Positions 19,776 to 31,406 of a stretch of DNA of 64,000 nt are shown piece after piece. Positions within the stretch are counted from its first letter, which is position 1, and each line of letters begins with the position of its first letter. The notes below the pieces were generated by a model. It ran no database searches. It saw only the letters and a program-made list of their open reading frames with translations, and had not been told where the DNA came from. This DNA is from Nigrospora sphaerica (lineage: Eukaryota > Ascomycota > Sordariomycetes > Amphisphaeriales > Apiosporaceae), in contig JAGVVL010000032.1 in assembly GCA_018287875.1 (NCBI GenBank), forward strand, positions 82,585 to 146,584. Reading direction: 5' to 3'. Made by a program: the position numbers and the translations under genes.

Positions 19776-22700
19776 ATGAGTCAGTTAGTAAGAAGTAATT
19801 TTCAAAACCATCCTTTCCATTTAGTATCTCCTTCGCCTTGACCTTTCTATACAAGTTTAAGTCTATTTAGTTTAACTCTAAGTGGAGCATTATCTATGCA
19901 TAGCTTTAGTAATTCATATAATGTATTATTTTTAGCTTTATTAATGGTAGTATTTTCTATGTCATTCTGATTCCGTGACATAATTAGTGAGGGTAAAATT
20001 AAATTAATAGAATATGGATTGAATTTTTTTTCACGGTTACACCCCAGGTCAGCGTACTTAAAAATAGCTAAAGCTGTTCCTATAGAAGATGTAAAAGAAG
20101 CTTTAAATATATATACTTCAAAAGAAGAGTTCTTTAATAAGTATAATGTATATAAAGATAAAAATAACTTAGGTTATTATTTAGCAGGTCTTTTAGAGGG
20201 AGATGGTAGCATATCTATACCCTCTTTAGGTAACACTACCATGAACAGAATACTTAATCCTAGAATAGTTTTTACTACTCATATAGATAATTTAGGTTTG
20301 TATGCTTTTATTCAATCAGAATTAGGAAATATAGGGCGTTTTCAAACTACAGGTAATGTACTCCGTTATATTATTGGAGATAAAAACGGAATTCTTGTTT
20401 TTATCCATTTAATACATGGTAAACTTCGGACACCTAAAAATAAAAGATTTAATGATTTAATTCAAAATTTTAATGTAAAATATTCTTTAAATATATCAGA
20501 AAGTCATTTAGATTTTTCTGCTTTCGATAATAATAGTTGATTAACAGGTTTTGCAGAATCAGATGGACATTTTGGTATTAAATATTTAGAAAGTAAACCT
20601 AAATCTGAAGATATGAAAAGATCCAGAAGTGAAAACATAAGTTTAAAATTCAGATTGGATCAACGTGCATATGATAAACCTACATCTTCTTCTATGTTAC
20701 CTTTTATGGAAAAACTGGCATCTTTTTTAAATTGTAATGTAAAAATGTATAACAGTAATAAAACACGTACAGAAATATTATCTTTATCAGTCTCAGCTAT
20801 AAATAATCTAAAACCTCTTATTGATTATTTTTATAAATATCCTTTAATAGGGGAGAAATATGATAAATATTCTAAATGAAGTAGAGTTTATTACATGATA
20901 ATATCTAAAGAACATTTAACAAAAGAAGGAAGATTAAAAATTAGATCTTTAATAGAGAACTCTTAACTATGTACGCTAAAAAAATCGAAGATTTTTTTAC
21001 GCCTTCAAGTAGCCCTGCTTATCCCGACCCCCACCCCCACCCCTCGGGGGTGGGGGTGAGGGGGATCAGCACTAGAGTGCTTATAAAAATCGTAGATTTT
21101 TATTCGGGCATTATTTTTTGAATTATTAGAATAATTCAAAAATTAGACCCCTGACCCCAGGCGCTAGCTGACCTCCTCCCCCTAAACCCGCATATGCGGG
21201 GAGGGGCGAAGCCGGGGGGTATGGGAAAGACAAAAAGAATATTCTATTCTATTCAGCCTTAAAAGTGCTCTCGTTAAATTTAACTATATGCTGGAAACTC
21301 CTAAAGCCTTAGGCATTAAAATATTTATTTAATATTATTAGTAAAAGTCCTAAAGGATGTACCAATGGATAATCAGCAGGAAACCAAAGGACGTATAATT
21401 ATCCTGGTAGGGTCCTCAGAGACTATATGTTAAAAATTAATGCGTTATAATTTTAAACCCATTATTTAAGATATAGGCCACTTAATGCTGAAAGGTATTA
21501 ATTTTTGACTTTTTTAGGTAACCACACTCTTGCAGTACAAAAAGGTTTAAATTTAGGTGTTATTTTATTTATAGTATCTGAAGCTTTATTTTTTATGGCT
21601 ATATTCTGAGCATTCTTTCATAGTGCCCTTACACCTACAGTAGAATTAGGAGCTCAATGACCTCCTTTAGGTATAGAACCAGTTAATCCTTTCGAGCTTC
21701 CTTTATTAAATACAGTAATATTATTATCAAGTGGGGCAACAGTTACTTATGCTCACCATTCTTTAATACAAGGGGAAAGAAAAGGAGCTTTATACGGTTC
21801 TATAGCTACTGTATTATTAGCAGTTATATTCACAGGATTCCAAGGATTAGAGTATAGCGTATCATCTTTCACTATCAGTGATGGTGCTTTTGGTACATGT
21901 TTCTTCTTCGGTACAGGTTTCCACGGTTTGGGAAATATAATACTTTTTTTATATCATAATAATAAATATAACAGTTCTATCTTAAAAAGAGATAAAGGCG
22001 TGTTGGCGCTTTCGGCTAGCATGTGCACTAAAAGATTCTTTTCAACCAATTCTAAAGTAGCATCCCCTGTATCCCGACCCCTGGGGTATGGAGAGGGTAG
22101 CAACCCCTTAGGGTGTGCAAGCTACGAGGGGATAGGGGTATCCTCAACCTCTGATTATGGATTAGAAGATAAAGAATCGGAAATTTGTCCTAATTGAGTT
22201 ACAGGTTTTTCAGATGCAGAGTCCAGTTTTAGTCTGAAAATTTCTAAAAAAAGTACTTCTAAATCAGGATGAAGTGTCATACCTGAGTTTAGAATAGAGT
22301 TACATTGTAGAGATACATTATTATTAAGAAAAATACAATCTTTTTTTGGTGTAGGTATAATTAGCGAACGTATTAATAGAAATACAGTTGTTTATAGTGT
22401 TCAATCTTATAAGGATATAGTTAATGTGATTTTACCTCATTTCGATAAATATCCTTTGATTACTCAAAAGAAAGCTGACTATCTTCTATTTAAACAAGCT
22501 GTTAACCTATTAAATTTTAAAGCAATTTCTGATATAGAGATGGTTCGTCAAATTATAAGTATTAGAGCATCCATGAATTGGGGACTATCAGATACTTTAA
22601 AAACTGAATTTATTAGCGTAGTACCGGTTTCTCGTCCAACCGTTAATTTTGAAGGTATACTTCATCCTAATTGACTAATAGGTTTTGTAGACGGAGAAGG

Positions 22701-23683
22701 TTGTTTTTACGTTAATACAAAAAAGCTAAAACTCTATCAGGTATTCAGGTTATTATGACTTTCTCTATAGATCAACATGTGAGAGATGAGGTATTGTTAA
22801 CTAATCTTATTGATTATCTAGGGTGCGGTCAAATTGAGAAAGTTCGAACAAGACCTAATCAAGTTAAGTTTGTTGTGTATAAATTTAACGATATTCTTAA
22901 TAAGATAATACCTTTTTTAAAAGCTATCCTTTACAAGGAATAAAGGCTATGGATTATAAAGATTTCTGTGCTATTTCCAAAATTATGGAGGATAAATCTC
23001 ATTTAACTCCCGAAGGTTTAAAGAAACTAAAATCTTTAAAATCTGGGATGAATAAAGGTAGAATGTAAAGTTAATTATTTATTGAAAAAAAAGTAAAGTG
23101 TAGGCCCTGTTTGAATTCATATTTAAGTTTATTTTTATAATTATTATAAATAATAATTCAAAAAATTAGCCCTTCGTCCGCTGGCGGCGTACTGGGCTGC
23201 GGATTATTTTTTGAGGCTTTGCCTCAAAAAAATTAGGCAGTTAATAAATATAAAATATGTAATTTTTACAGAAAACAAGGTTAATTGCATGGAGTTCTTT
23301 ATATGTTATATATTTATATAAAATAAAAATAAAAGATAATATGCAGCCAATCATCTATTAAAATATTACAAAGAATTTTTAATGTTGAAGGTTCAACGAC
23401 TAATAAAATAGTGTATTATTCTAATACAATTTTTCAAATTTTGCAGTATAATATACTGCATATTATACTGAAGATATAGTCTAAACAATAATGAAAGTTA
23501 TTGATAATATATGTACACGTTATAATAGGAACAGCTTTCTTAGCAGTAGCTTTATGAAGAATATATTCTTACCATTTAACAGATAACCATCATTTAGGTT
23601 TTGAGGGTGGAATTTTATACTGACACTTTGTTGATGTAGTTTGACTATTTTTGTACGTGTCTATTTACTACTGAGGTTCTTAA
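19776..23683 (+). CDS. cox3: Cytochrome c oxidase subunit 3, split by two introns
   Basis: Core subunit III of complex IV. Exons are 19776-19994, 21508-21928 and 23514-23683, together 810 nt and 269 residues. Landmarks: [31 protein letters not shown] at the end of exon 1, [19 protein letters not shown], the conserved [32 protein letters not shown] across junction 2, and [20 protein letters not shown] at the end. Both junctions satisfy the T/G group I rule. An orphan frame overlaps the last part of exon 3 in another register. Confidence 0.95.
19995..20966 (+). CDS. LAGLIDADG intron ORF in cox3 intron 1
   Basis: About 323 intron-encoded residues continuing cox3 exon 1 without a break. Motif 1 is [16 protein letters not shown] and motif 2 is [16 protein letters not shown], both with acidic ends, and [19 protein letters not shown] near the C-terminus is typical of the family. 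TGA is read as Trp at 20538 and 20877. Likely a functional homing endonuclease or maturase of a group I intron. Confidence 0.9.
19995..21507 (+). other. Group I intron 1 of cox3
   Basis: Core elements in the 3' part: tatatgctggaaactcc (about 21286), aatcagcaggaaacc (about 21370), cctcagagactatatg (about 21415) and aagatataggcca (about 21469). The 5' part is a LAGLIDADG ORF fused to exon 1. Hairpin elements lie between the ORF and the core (20970-21240). Confidence 0.88.
21929..23068 (+). pseudogene. Frame-broken LAGLIDADG gene in cox3 intron 2
   Basis: Continues exon 2 with an N-terminal extension containing a GC hairpin read through in frame (about 22074-22140). It then shows motif 1 [16 protein letters not shown] and motif 2 [14 protein letters not shown]. 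The frame slips at an A run near 22718 and again at the ttttttaaaagc run near 22917. After each slip the expected family sequence resumes ([37 protein letters not shown]). Two one-base losses would explain both. Recent decay or sequence error. Confidence 0.85.
21929..23513 (+). other. Group I intron 2 of cox3
   Basis: Splits the Leu codon of FHG-L-HV. Near the 3' end are aggttcaacgactaataa (about 23388) and gaagatatagtctaa (about 23470). Upstream lies a LAGLIDADG gene that starts in frame with exon 2. A hairpin element interrupts the region at 23160-23235. Confidence 0.87.
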
Positions 23684-24693
23684 TAGAGTCTCTATTTAAT
23701 TTTAGAAATTTAAGAGCTTGCGCGTGCATTCCTTCGGTACCGAAGGGGGCTGCAGGCGCTTTGGTTATCTTTAGCATTTTTCCTTTATCTGTGGTTTTAC
23801 CATCTTCATTTTTATTGGCTTCATCTTCAGGAGATGAAGATGATTATTCAGGATCAGAGGATTTTTCAGATTCAGATGATTCTTCAGGATCAGAGAAATC
23901 TTCAGGATCCAAAAATAAAGATATAGATACACGATTAGGATCTATACAGTCTGATCGTGAAAATTTAAATAGGGCTATGTCTAATGCGAACCCTAGTGGT
24001 AAAAGAAAAGCTATAGGAGAATTACAAGAAAGATATCCAAAAAAACTTAAAAACGTAGAAAGCCTAGATGAATTTTTAGAAAAGGTAGATGAAGAATTAA
24101 CTTCTAAAACTAAAGATGTTACGGGTGGATCTAATGATTCAGATGTTGATCCTGATGAGAAGTTAAATCTTCATGAAGAACACGTTTTAGTAGATAAAGC
24201 TCGTAATGGAGATAAGGATGCTGTAAGAGAATTACAGGATAGATTCCCTGAATTTTTTGAAGGCGCTAGTACTTTTCAAGGGCTAGATCGAGTAGATCGT
24301 ATGATAGAATTGGAAATTATGGAGAATATTCGTAATGAAAAACCTGGTTTAAGTGATTCTGAAGTTGAAGCTATACTAGCTTCAATGAAAGAAAACAATA
24401 CTAAGAAAAAAGATAAGGATAAGGATGACGATGATGATGACGATTCTAAAGGAGGTGGTGATAGTGCTAGCGGTCTAGGAGGTAGTACAAGTGGTCCTTC
24501 TGGAGGTTCTTCATCGGCAGGTCCTTCTGCTTCTGGAGGTTCTTCATCCGCAGGTCCTTCTGCTTCTGGAGGTTCTTCATCCGCAGGTCCTTCTGCTTCT
24601 GGAGGTTCTTCTTCTAAAGTATCATCACCTTTAGATTATGTTCTTGAAAAAGAAAGTATCGAAATGCCCTCTTTATTTGAAGGGGATGAATAA
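23641..24693 (+). CDS. Orphan ORF overlapping the cox3 3' end (350 aa from TTG)
   Basis: Not recognised. The frame is open from 23587, inside cox3 exon 3 but in another register, to TAA at 24693; the listed start is the TTG at 23641. A short hydrophobic N-terminus includes a GC-rich hairpin read in frame (tccttcggtaccgaaggggg) and a segment ALVIFSIFPLSVVLPSSFLL, which may be a membrane anchor. The rest is hydrophilic: an acidic Ser/Asp/Glu tract (SGDEDDYSGSEDFSDSDDSS), two similar stretches GELQERYPKKLKN and RELQDRFPEFFEG, KKKDKDKDDDDDDDSKGG, then an 11-residue repeat GGSSSAGPSAS. No enzyme motif. It resembles the orphan after nad5 in having an anchor plus a charged low-complexity body. Confidence 0.75.
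   Translation: MTIFVRVYLLLRFLIESLFNFRNLRACACIPSVPKGAAGALVIFSIFPLSVVLPSSFLLASSSGDEDDYSGSEDFSDSDDSSGSEKSSGSKNKDIDTRLGSIQSDRENLNRAMSNANPSGKRKAIGELQERYPKKLKNVESLDEFLEKVDEELTSKTKDVTGGSNDSDVDPDEKLNLHEEHVLVDKARNGDKDAVRELQDRFPEFFEGASTFQGLDRVDRMIELEIMENIRNEKPGLSDSEVEAILASMKENNTKKKDKDKDDDDDDDSKGGGDSASGLGGSTSGPSGGSSSAGPSASGGSSSAGPSASGGSSSAGPSASGGSSSKVSSPLDYVLEKESIEMPSLFEGDE
24504..24613 (+). repeat. 33-bp in-frame tandem repeat in the cox3-linked orphan
   Basis: About 3.3 copies of a 33-bp unit beginning ggaggttcttcatc and encoding GGSSSAGPSAS. The copies differ at only one or two positions. The period keeps the frame. Confidence 0.92.
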
Positions 24694-25580
24694 TCTTAAA
24701 ACTTTTTTCTACCTATACCCTTATATGGATAGGGCGTTCCTTCCCCACAAGCGTGCTAGAGGAAGCACGGTTCTCCAGGGCGTGCCTCAACGCAAGCGTG
24801 TGGGGGTTCGGGGAGGGGCTGGTATCCTTAGCTTGCGCTCCTTCCCTCCTTCCTACCTCCTCAATTCTATTGAGGAGGAAGGGTAGGATAGGGTAAGAAG
24901 GGGTAAAGGTTATAAAGGGGATGAGGGGACTAGATGTTTCTATGGACCATATTGAATATTTAAAGTCTGTTCTTCCCATGATCCTAAATATTTCTGTTAT
25001 CTATTTAACTAAAATTAGATTTAGTGCCTGCTCCGGCTCCGCAGCCCAGTACGTCCTTAGACGGACGAAGGGCTAATTTTTTGAAGGCTAATCCGAGGAA
25101 CGCCAGTAGGCGTTCCTCGGGGGATAAGCAAGCTAGCTCTTACCCCAGCCCTCTCTCTCATAATGAGAGAGAGGGGCTGGGGTCAGAAGTAGACCCTTAA
25201 AAAAAGTACAAAGAGCTTGCGCGCGCTAATTTTTTCCCCTCCCTTTGCGGGGAGGGAAAAAAAATTAGCGCAAGCTCTAATCCCCTGATCCCCTGATCCC
25301 CCCTGATCCCAGCCTTCTAATAAAAGAGAGAGAGGGGCTGGGGGGCGAGGGGATCAGGGGGGGGGGCCGCAAGCTCATGGGGATATGGGCTAATTTTTTT
25401 TATTATTCTAAAAAAAAAGGCTACGCACCTAAAGCTCCCCTAAGAAAAATCTACGATTTTTATAAGCATCCCCATATAGAGGGACGCCTAGGGGATTTAG
25501 TGATAAGGGGGTGGCCCGCTTAAGAAAAATCGTAGATTTTTCTAAGCCTTCAAAAAATAAACTGCGCAATGGCACTAAAA
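24694..25580. repeat. Hairpin spacer between the cox3 orphan and trnI
   Basis: Contains the cagcccagtacgtccttaga element (about 25038), ctctctcataatgagagaga, ctaataaaagagagagaggg and several aaaaatcgtagatttttcta hairpins. No gene. Confidence 0.8.
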
Positions 25581-25652
25581 GATTCTTTAGCTTAATCGGT
25601 AAAGCGCATTCTTGATAAGAATGTTATTCAAGTTCAATTCTTGAAAGAATTA
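25581..25652 (+). tRNA. trnI: tRNA-Ile (GAU)
   Basis: Acceptor gattctt/aagaatt. Anticodon stem cattc/gaatg with loop ttgataa. D arm cttaatcggtaaag. Confidence 0.93.
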
Positions 25653-26183
25653 AATCTGATTAGCTTAAGAGCTAAAAAAAAAATCGGCTACGCTTATCCC
25701 CCTGATCCCCTGATCCCCAACCCCTCGGGTCTACTTCTCTGGGGTGAGAGAGAGGGGCTGGGTTATTTTTTTTTATTATTATAAATAATAATAAAAAAAA
25801 TTAGAAGCCGGGTTTGGGGGATATAGGACTAGGACAGGCTAGTCCTGTGCTAGGCCGTCCCCCCCCGATGCGTTAGGGGGCGAAGCCGGGGTAAAAAAAA
25901 ATTAGTTCCATACCCTGGGGTCGCTTATTTTTTCCCTCCCCGCATGCGGGGAGGGGAAAAAAATTAGTGAAAGACTAATTTTTTTCAAAAAAAAATAATG
26001 GAACACGGAGCAAGCTCTAGATTTTTTAAGCCCTAATCCCCTTGCTTAGAAGCCGCCCCCTCCCCCTCGGCACCCCAGGGGTGAGGAGGGGTTAGGGATC
26101 AGGGATTAGGGCATGCATCCCTATCCTTTCGGATAGGGATGCTATGTGTTTAAGTATAGTTGAAATTATAGTAACTATCTCCA
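25653..26183. repeat. Hairpin spacer between trnI and rnl
   Basis: Contains an AT palindrome, the aggactaggacaggctagtc element (about 25825-25845), and a gactaattttt...ggaacacgg element (about 25974-26009). No gene. Confidence 0.8.
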
Positions 26184-26252
26184 CGGATTAGGGCCGGGTT
26201 AGTAAGGCGTCCCATTTGGGTTGTAGTTTTATATTTGAGTCGTAATAAACCG
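26184..26252 (+). pseudogene. trnP: Degenerate trnP copy just upstream of rnl
   Basis: The first 43 bases match trnP at 11971 with one change (agtaagg for ggtaagg), including the TGG loop. The 3' half is damaged: the anticodon 3' stem is tgtag instead of tggga, the TpsiC arm is ttata/cgtaa, and the 3' acceptor is aaaccg. Probably non-functional; the 3' half has drifted or been replaced. Confidence 0.8.
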
Positions 26253-28994
26253 AAATGAAAAATGAGTAGTGATATAGTGTATTGGATATAGAAAAATATT
26301 TATATAAATATAAGTATACAAAGAAACTATTAAGGATCCCTAGCTATGTATTAAAGAGTATTTTTAAGTTATGAATTAATCAAAACATATAAACTCTTAG
26401 AGAAATTAAGTAATAAACGAAAGCGAATTGAAATATCTTAGTAGCTTCAGGAAAAGAAATCAAACGAGATTCTACGATTAGTGTGAATGAAAGTAGAGCA
26501 GCCTATATACAATATGAGTATATTAATAAGTAAAATGGATGAAAACCTGTTTGAATATTAAGGGGAACCTTCCTCTAAGGCTAAATATAATACATCAGCG
26601 ACAGCGAATAAGTACCGTGAGGGAACGGGTGAAATAGTGGTTTTATAAGCAGCTCGAGCTGGTTAAAAAGTAAGAGCGTACCTTTTGCATAATGGGTCAC
26701 CAAGTTAACATTAGATGCGAGCGTAATTGCGCGTAGTTAAAACGATGATCAAAAAAATGAATTAGTGTCTAAAGTTAGACCCGAAGCTAGGTGATCTTAC
26801 TACAATCAGGATTATAAAAGTCCGAACCGGTTATTGTGGCAAAAATATCGGAAGAATTGTGGTAAGTGAGTGAAAGACAATCCTGACCTAGATAGCTGGT
26901 TTTCTGCGAAACCTATAATAGTAGGCAATTTTAGTAACATCTTAGCAGGTACAGAACTTCATCTCAGACAGGATGTAGAAAAAATTATGTTATAGGTTTA
27001 GGCGTATCCTAATCCCTAAAAGGAAAGGGATCATAAACTTATAGTATAATAAACATCTTATTTTGTACAGATCGGGGGATCGTAGAGATTTTATCGGTGA
27101 GATTGTAGACTCGGAATGGCAATAATGAATACTGAATTATCAGACATAGAATGATAAGGTTGTATGTCAAAAGGGAAACAGCCCAGAACATAGGTTAAGG
27201 TTCCTAAATCGTTATCAAGTGAAATTAAGAAAGTTTTTATTTAAGCCGACAAGGAGATGGGCTTAGAAGCAGCCATAATTCAAAGACCTCGTAATAGAGC
27301 GCTTGTTAATTTTTTAAAAGCATCGAAAATTTAACGGATCTAAATAATGTACCGATACCTTGTCCATATTAGATTATAATAGAATAATATCTTCATCCCT
27401 CGAAAGCGAGGGATGAAGATTATAATCTTTTACTGGGGTAGCAGAACATTGAGTAAACATGAAGCATTATTATTATTTTTATAATAAATGTGTTAGTAAA
27501 AAGTTTAAGGCTTTTTATTTACAGTATACTCAAGAGAGAATGGTGACATGAGTAACAAAAAAGAAGTTCGGGGGCTAAAGGGTGCATCATGATGCGTCCT
27601 CCTGAGCACTCGCCTAAAGCTTATGGTTTTATTTAAAGTAACGGCCTCTAAGTTATCACTTCCAAAGGTTGAAACGATGAGAAAATCTTATTACTTAAAT
27701 GACAACATTTTTGACTAAGTGGAAAGTGTGCTGGAAAAAATAAGTAATATATCTTATTAAACAATAAGATGAAGAAAAACCGTACCTAGAAACTGTGACA
27801 AGTAAGCTAGTGTAGAATACGAAGGCGTAAATGAGCTAACAATCATAAAGGAACTCGGCAAACTGACTACCATAACTTCGGGATAAGGAGGACTCAGTCG
27901 CTCCGTTTTGATAGTTTTACTGTTAAAATGGTTACGATGGAAGGAGCATGAAATAATGTTGTACGACTGTTTAATTAAAACAAAGCACTTTGCATTACGA
28001 CTTAAGTCTAAGTATAGAGTGTGATTTCTGCCCGGTGCCGGCTGGCTAACGAAAATAACTAACTTTAAAAGGTTTGGTACTGTAGGAACCCCCGGTTAAT
28101 GGCGGCCTTAGCGTGAGGGTCCTAAGGTAGCGGAATACCTTGACTGTTAAATGCAGTCTTTGCATGAATGATGTAACGATACAACAGCTGTCTCTATGAT
28201 TGACTCAGTGAAATTGGCATAACTGTGCAGATACAGTTTACCTCTAGTTAGACGAGAAGACCCTATGCAGCTTTACTGTTACTAATTATTAGGTATGGTT
28301 GGGGACAAATTTTAGTAAATAAGGTAATTGATCAGATACAAATGTAATACCTTTATTATGGGGATCGTATTGTGAGGATTATTTAATCCCCACCTTTTCC
28401 TAACCAGAAAAGAGTGTAACCTTAGAAAGGAAAAATTGCTAGGAGACAGTTTATGCGGGGCACAGACCCCACAAAGAGTAAATGGGAGTGTCCAAATATG
28501 TTATATGTCTGTTTTTATATCCCTGTACAGGGATAAGCGTAAGCTAACAGAATGTATCACGGAACAAATAATCAGAAATTCTGGTTATTTTTTTGTTTGT
28601 AATATTAGATAGCATTATGCTATATTCTATCATATATATGTATAGATGTACAAGCTAGACAGTAATATGTCTAAATATTGGCGTTTCTGTATTTAGATGC
28701 TTATAATAGTGTAGACTTACAGGGTATTAATGAGAAAACCAATTTATCGTAGGTAGGATTTTAATTATTGTGGAAATAATTGTAGTTGAGATATTACGAA
28801 ATATTATTCTATTATCTCATTAGTTATTGCATATAATATGCAATAGGTTATGTATGATACTTACCAAGTTTAATGGCTAAATCTTGCTTAACTGTTTGAC
28901 CACCAACAAGTCTTACAGTCGCGTAAGCGGGGCATAGGATCACAAGACACAACAAGGAAAGGTCTTGGATTATTGGAAAAGCTACGCTAGGGAT

Positions 28995-31406
28995 GTTTGT
29001 CCTTCAGTGTACAAAAGATACTAAATTTGGCCTTACAAATAAAGGTTAATCCTAGTAATCTTGAAGTACATTGTGATTTAATTGGGTAAATTTCAAAGAT
29101 TACTTAATTATCTACTATTGATATCTAAGTTAATTTGAAGCGAAATTTGTTTTAGCATATAATTTTGAATAGCTTGCTAACCTAAACTCAGATCCCGCAA
29201 GCTTTATCCCCTAAACCCTGAAACCAGGGATCAGGGGGGCTAGGAGAGAAGGGCTGGGTTATTTTTTTTTTATTATTAGAAATAATAATAAAAAAAGATT
29301 AGAAGCCGGGGGATTAGGTAAGTAAGGAAGAAATTAAAAAACAAAAACGTTCAACGACTAATAGGTGAGTTATGCTAACAATAAACCTTGTTTAAAACCC
29401 AACATTTTTCATTATGTATAGGGGGGAGGCTAGCCTCCCCCAGAAAAAAAAAATTTTTTGAATTTATGAATAATATTATGACACAACGCGACAAAAAAAA
29501 TAATCTGCAGTCCAGTACGTCCTTGGACGGACGAAGGGCTATTATTTTTACGAAAAAAATAAATACTCAATATAAATTAGTACCTTTTAACATAGTAGAA
29601 AATCATGTAGGTAAAACTAAATATTTACCCGCGGTTTCTAAAGAATGAAAAAACAGTGTTTATAATTATTCTCCTAAGAATAATATAAATTTCCCTGTAT
29701 ATGATTTAAATATAAATTCTTTAATAAGAGGTTATTTTAGTTTATACTTTAATAATAAGTTTTTACAACACAAATATATATCACGTAGAAAAAAACGTAA
29801 ATCTTTAACTAGAATTTTTGTAAGTAAAGCGGAAATAAAACATACTAACGAAAAAGCTATAATTACTCTTTATGTTTATAATAGAGAAAGGTTCGTTTTA
29901 TTGAAAAAAATAAGAAAATTACAGAAATTTTGAGGATCCAACGTAAAAAAAAAATTAGCTTTCTGGCAGATAAATGATGAAATTTACTTTCATTATTTAC
30001 AGAGCAAAGTTCTTCTAAAGAGCTTGAAAGTATAAAATATAATAATAATTATTTATCTTTACTACCTAGATTAAAATTTAGGTTTGATCGTAATAACCTC
30101 CAGATAAATTCTAGATTTTATGCTCGTAATAAGCGTTTTTTCAAACAAGTAAAAGAAATTTTTTCTACGATTAGAAGATTAAGATTAAGATTAAGTTTAA
30201 ACAAATATAAATTTGAAGATAAATTTATATTCAAGTTAAGTCAGTTAATAAGTCAATATTATGGTAAGAAAGTAGAATTTAATATAGTTAATTTAAAATC
30301 TGTAGCTTATAATAGTGATATATTTACTGAAATATTAACATTAAAATTAAGAAAAAATAATTCTACACCTATGGGTAGAATGAATTCTTTACTTTCTAGA
30401 ATTCATTTACCTAAAGTAAATAATATTATAGAAAGGGGTAGACTAGCAAAAGCGGTAGATTTCGAGTTAATAGAGAATAAATATAAAAATCTGAATATAA
30501 ATTCTATATTAGGTAAAGAGGCAAGCGCGAACCCCAAAGGGGATAAGGGAAGCTCTAATGAAGATAATTTAAATAAATTATTATATAACATATATTATAA
30601 AACTATTTTAACTAATTCTGTTCTTCCTGATTCTCAGGTTAATTTTTTTGAAAAAAAAATTAGCGAAGCCTCTTCGGACCCAGCAGGAGGGGCGAAGCCT
30701 CATGGAGGGCTTGCGCCTTCTAATAAATGAGGATATCAGGTAAACAAAGCTTATTTTTAAAATTACGTGATATTATATTTGAAAATATAAAATATAAAGC
30801 TATGGGTGGTGCTAGATTAATAGTTAAAGGAAGATTAACTAAACGTTATAGAGCTGATAGAGCTCTATATAAATTGAAGTGGAAAGGTGGTCTTAAGAAC
30901 ATCGATTCTTCATTTAAAGGGTTGACAACAGTTCACCATTTAGGTTACCTAGATTCAAATGTTACAAAATCTTCTATGGTTAGTAAGAGAAAAATTGGAA
31001 GCTTTGGAGTAAGAGCTTGAATAAGTGGAAAAAATTAATCTACTATGAGTTCCCTTTCGCAAACCCCTGATCCACCCCCTAAACCCCCTCGGGGGTTTAG
31101 GGGGTGAGGGGGATATGGGCTAAGAGAATATATCGCATGAAATATACATAAAAGAAAAATGAAGAAATAGTCTGAACCATTTTGTGAAAAATGGATATAA
31201 GGCAGTAGTTATCAATCGAGGGTGCTTGCCATTTTTTTTATTATTATTTATAATAATAATAAAAAAAACCAAGACCTATGGTCTTGGACCTCCCTCTCTC
31301 TCGACTCTTTTTTCCCTCCCCGCATGCGGGGAGGAAAAAAGTACGGAGAGAGGGGGGGGGGCGCACACAAAAAATAAGACTAACTGCTCTTTATGATAAC
31401 AATTTG
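28995..31406 (+). other. Omega-type group I intron of rnl carrying rps3
   Basis: The ligated exons read ctagggat+aacaggctaat, the classic omega insertion site in the peptidyl-transferase region. The 5' exon ends in T and the intron ends in G. Core motifs: gttcaacgactaataggtg (about 29348) and gaagaaatagtctgaacc (about 31159). A hairpin element lies before the core (29185-29320) and others after rps3 (31060-31110; 31230-31370). Confidence 0.93.
29466..31038 (+). pseudogene. rps3: Ribosomal protein S3 gene with two apparent frame breaks
   Basis: uS3m of the mitochondrial small subunit, normally intact in this intron. The N-terminal part (MNNIMTQRDKK...) contains the dispersed cagtccagtacgtccttgga element, read as SSTSLDGRR. 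The family signature FVSKAEIKHTNEKAIITLYV follows. The frame is lost in a run of ten A at about 29945 and resumes as KISFLADKWWNLLSLFTEQ; one extra base would restore it. A second loss lies near 30660-30740, next to a GC-rich insertion, before the conserved C-terminal RNA-binding region KGRLTKRYRADRALYKLKWK ... AWISGKN. The span is two bases short of a multiple of three. Either assembly errors, ribosomal frameshifting or decay; a gene this conserved to its end is probably expressed. Confidence 0.8.
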
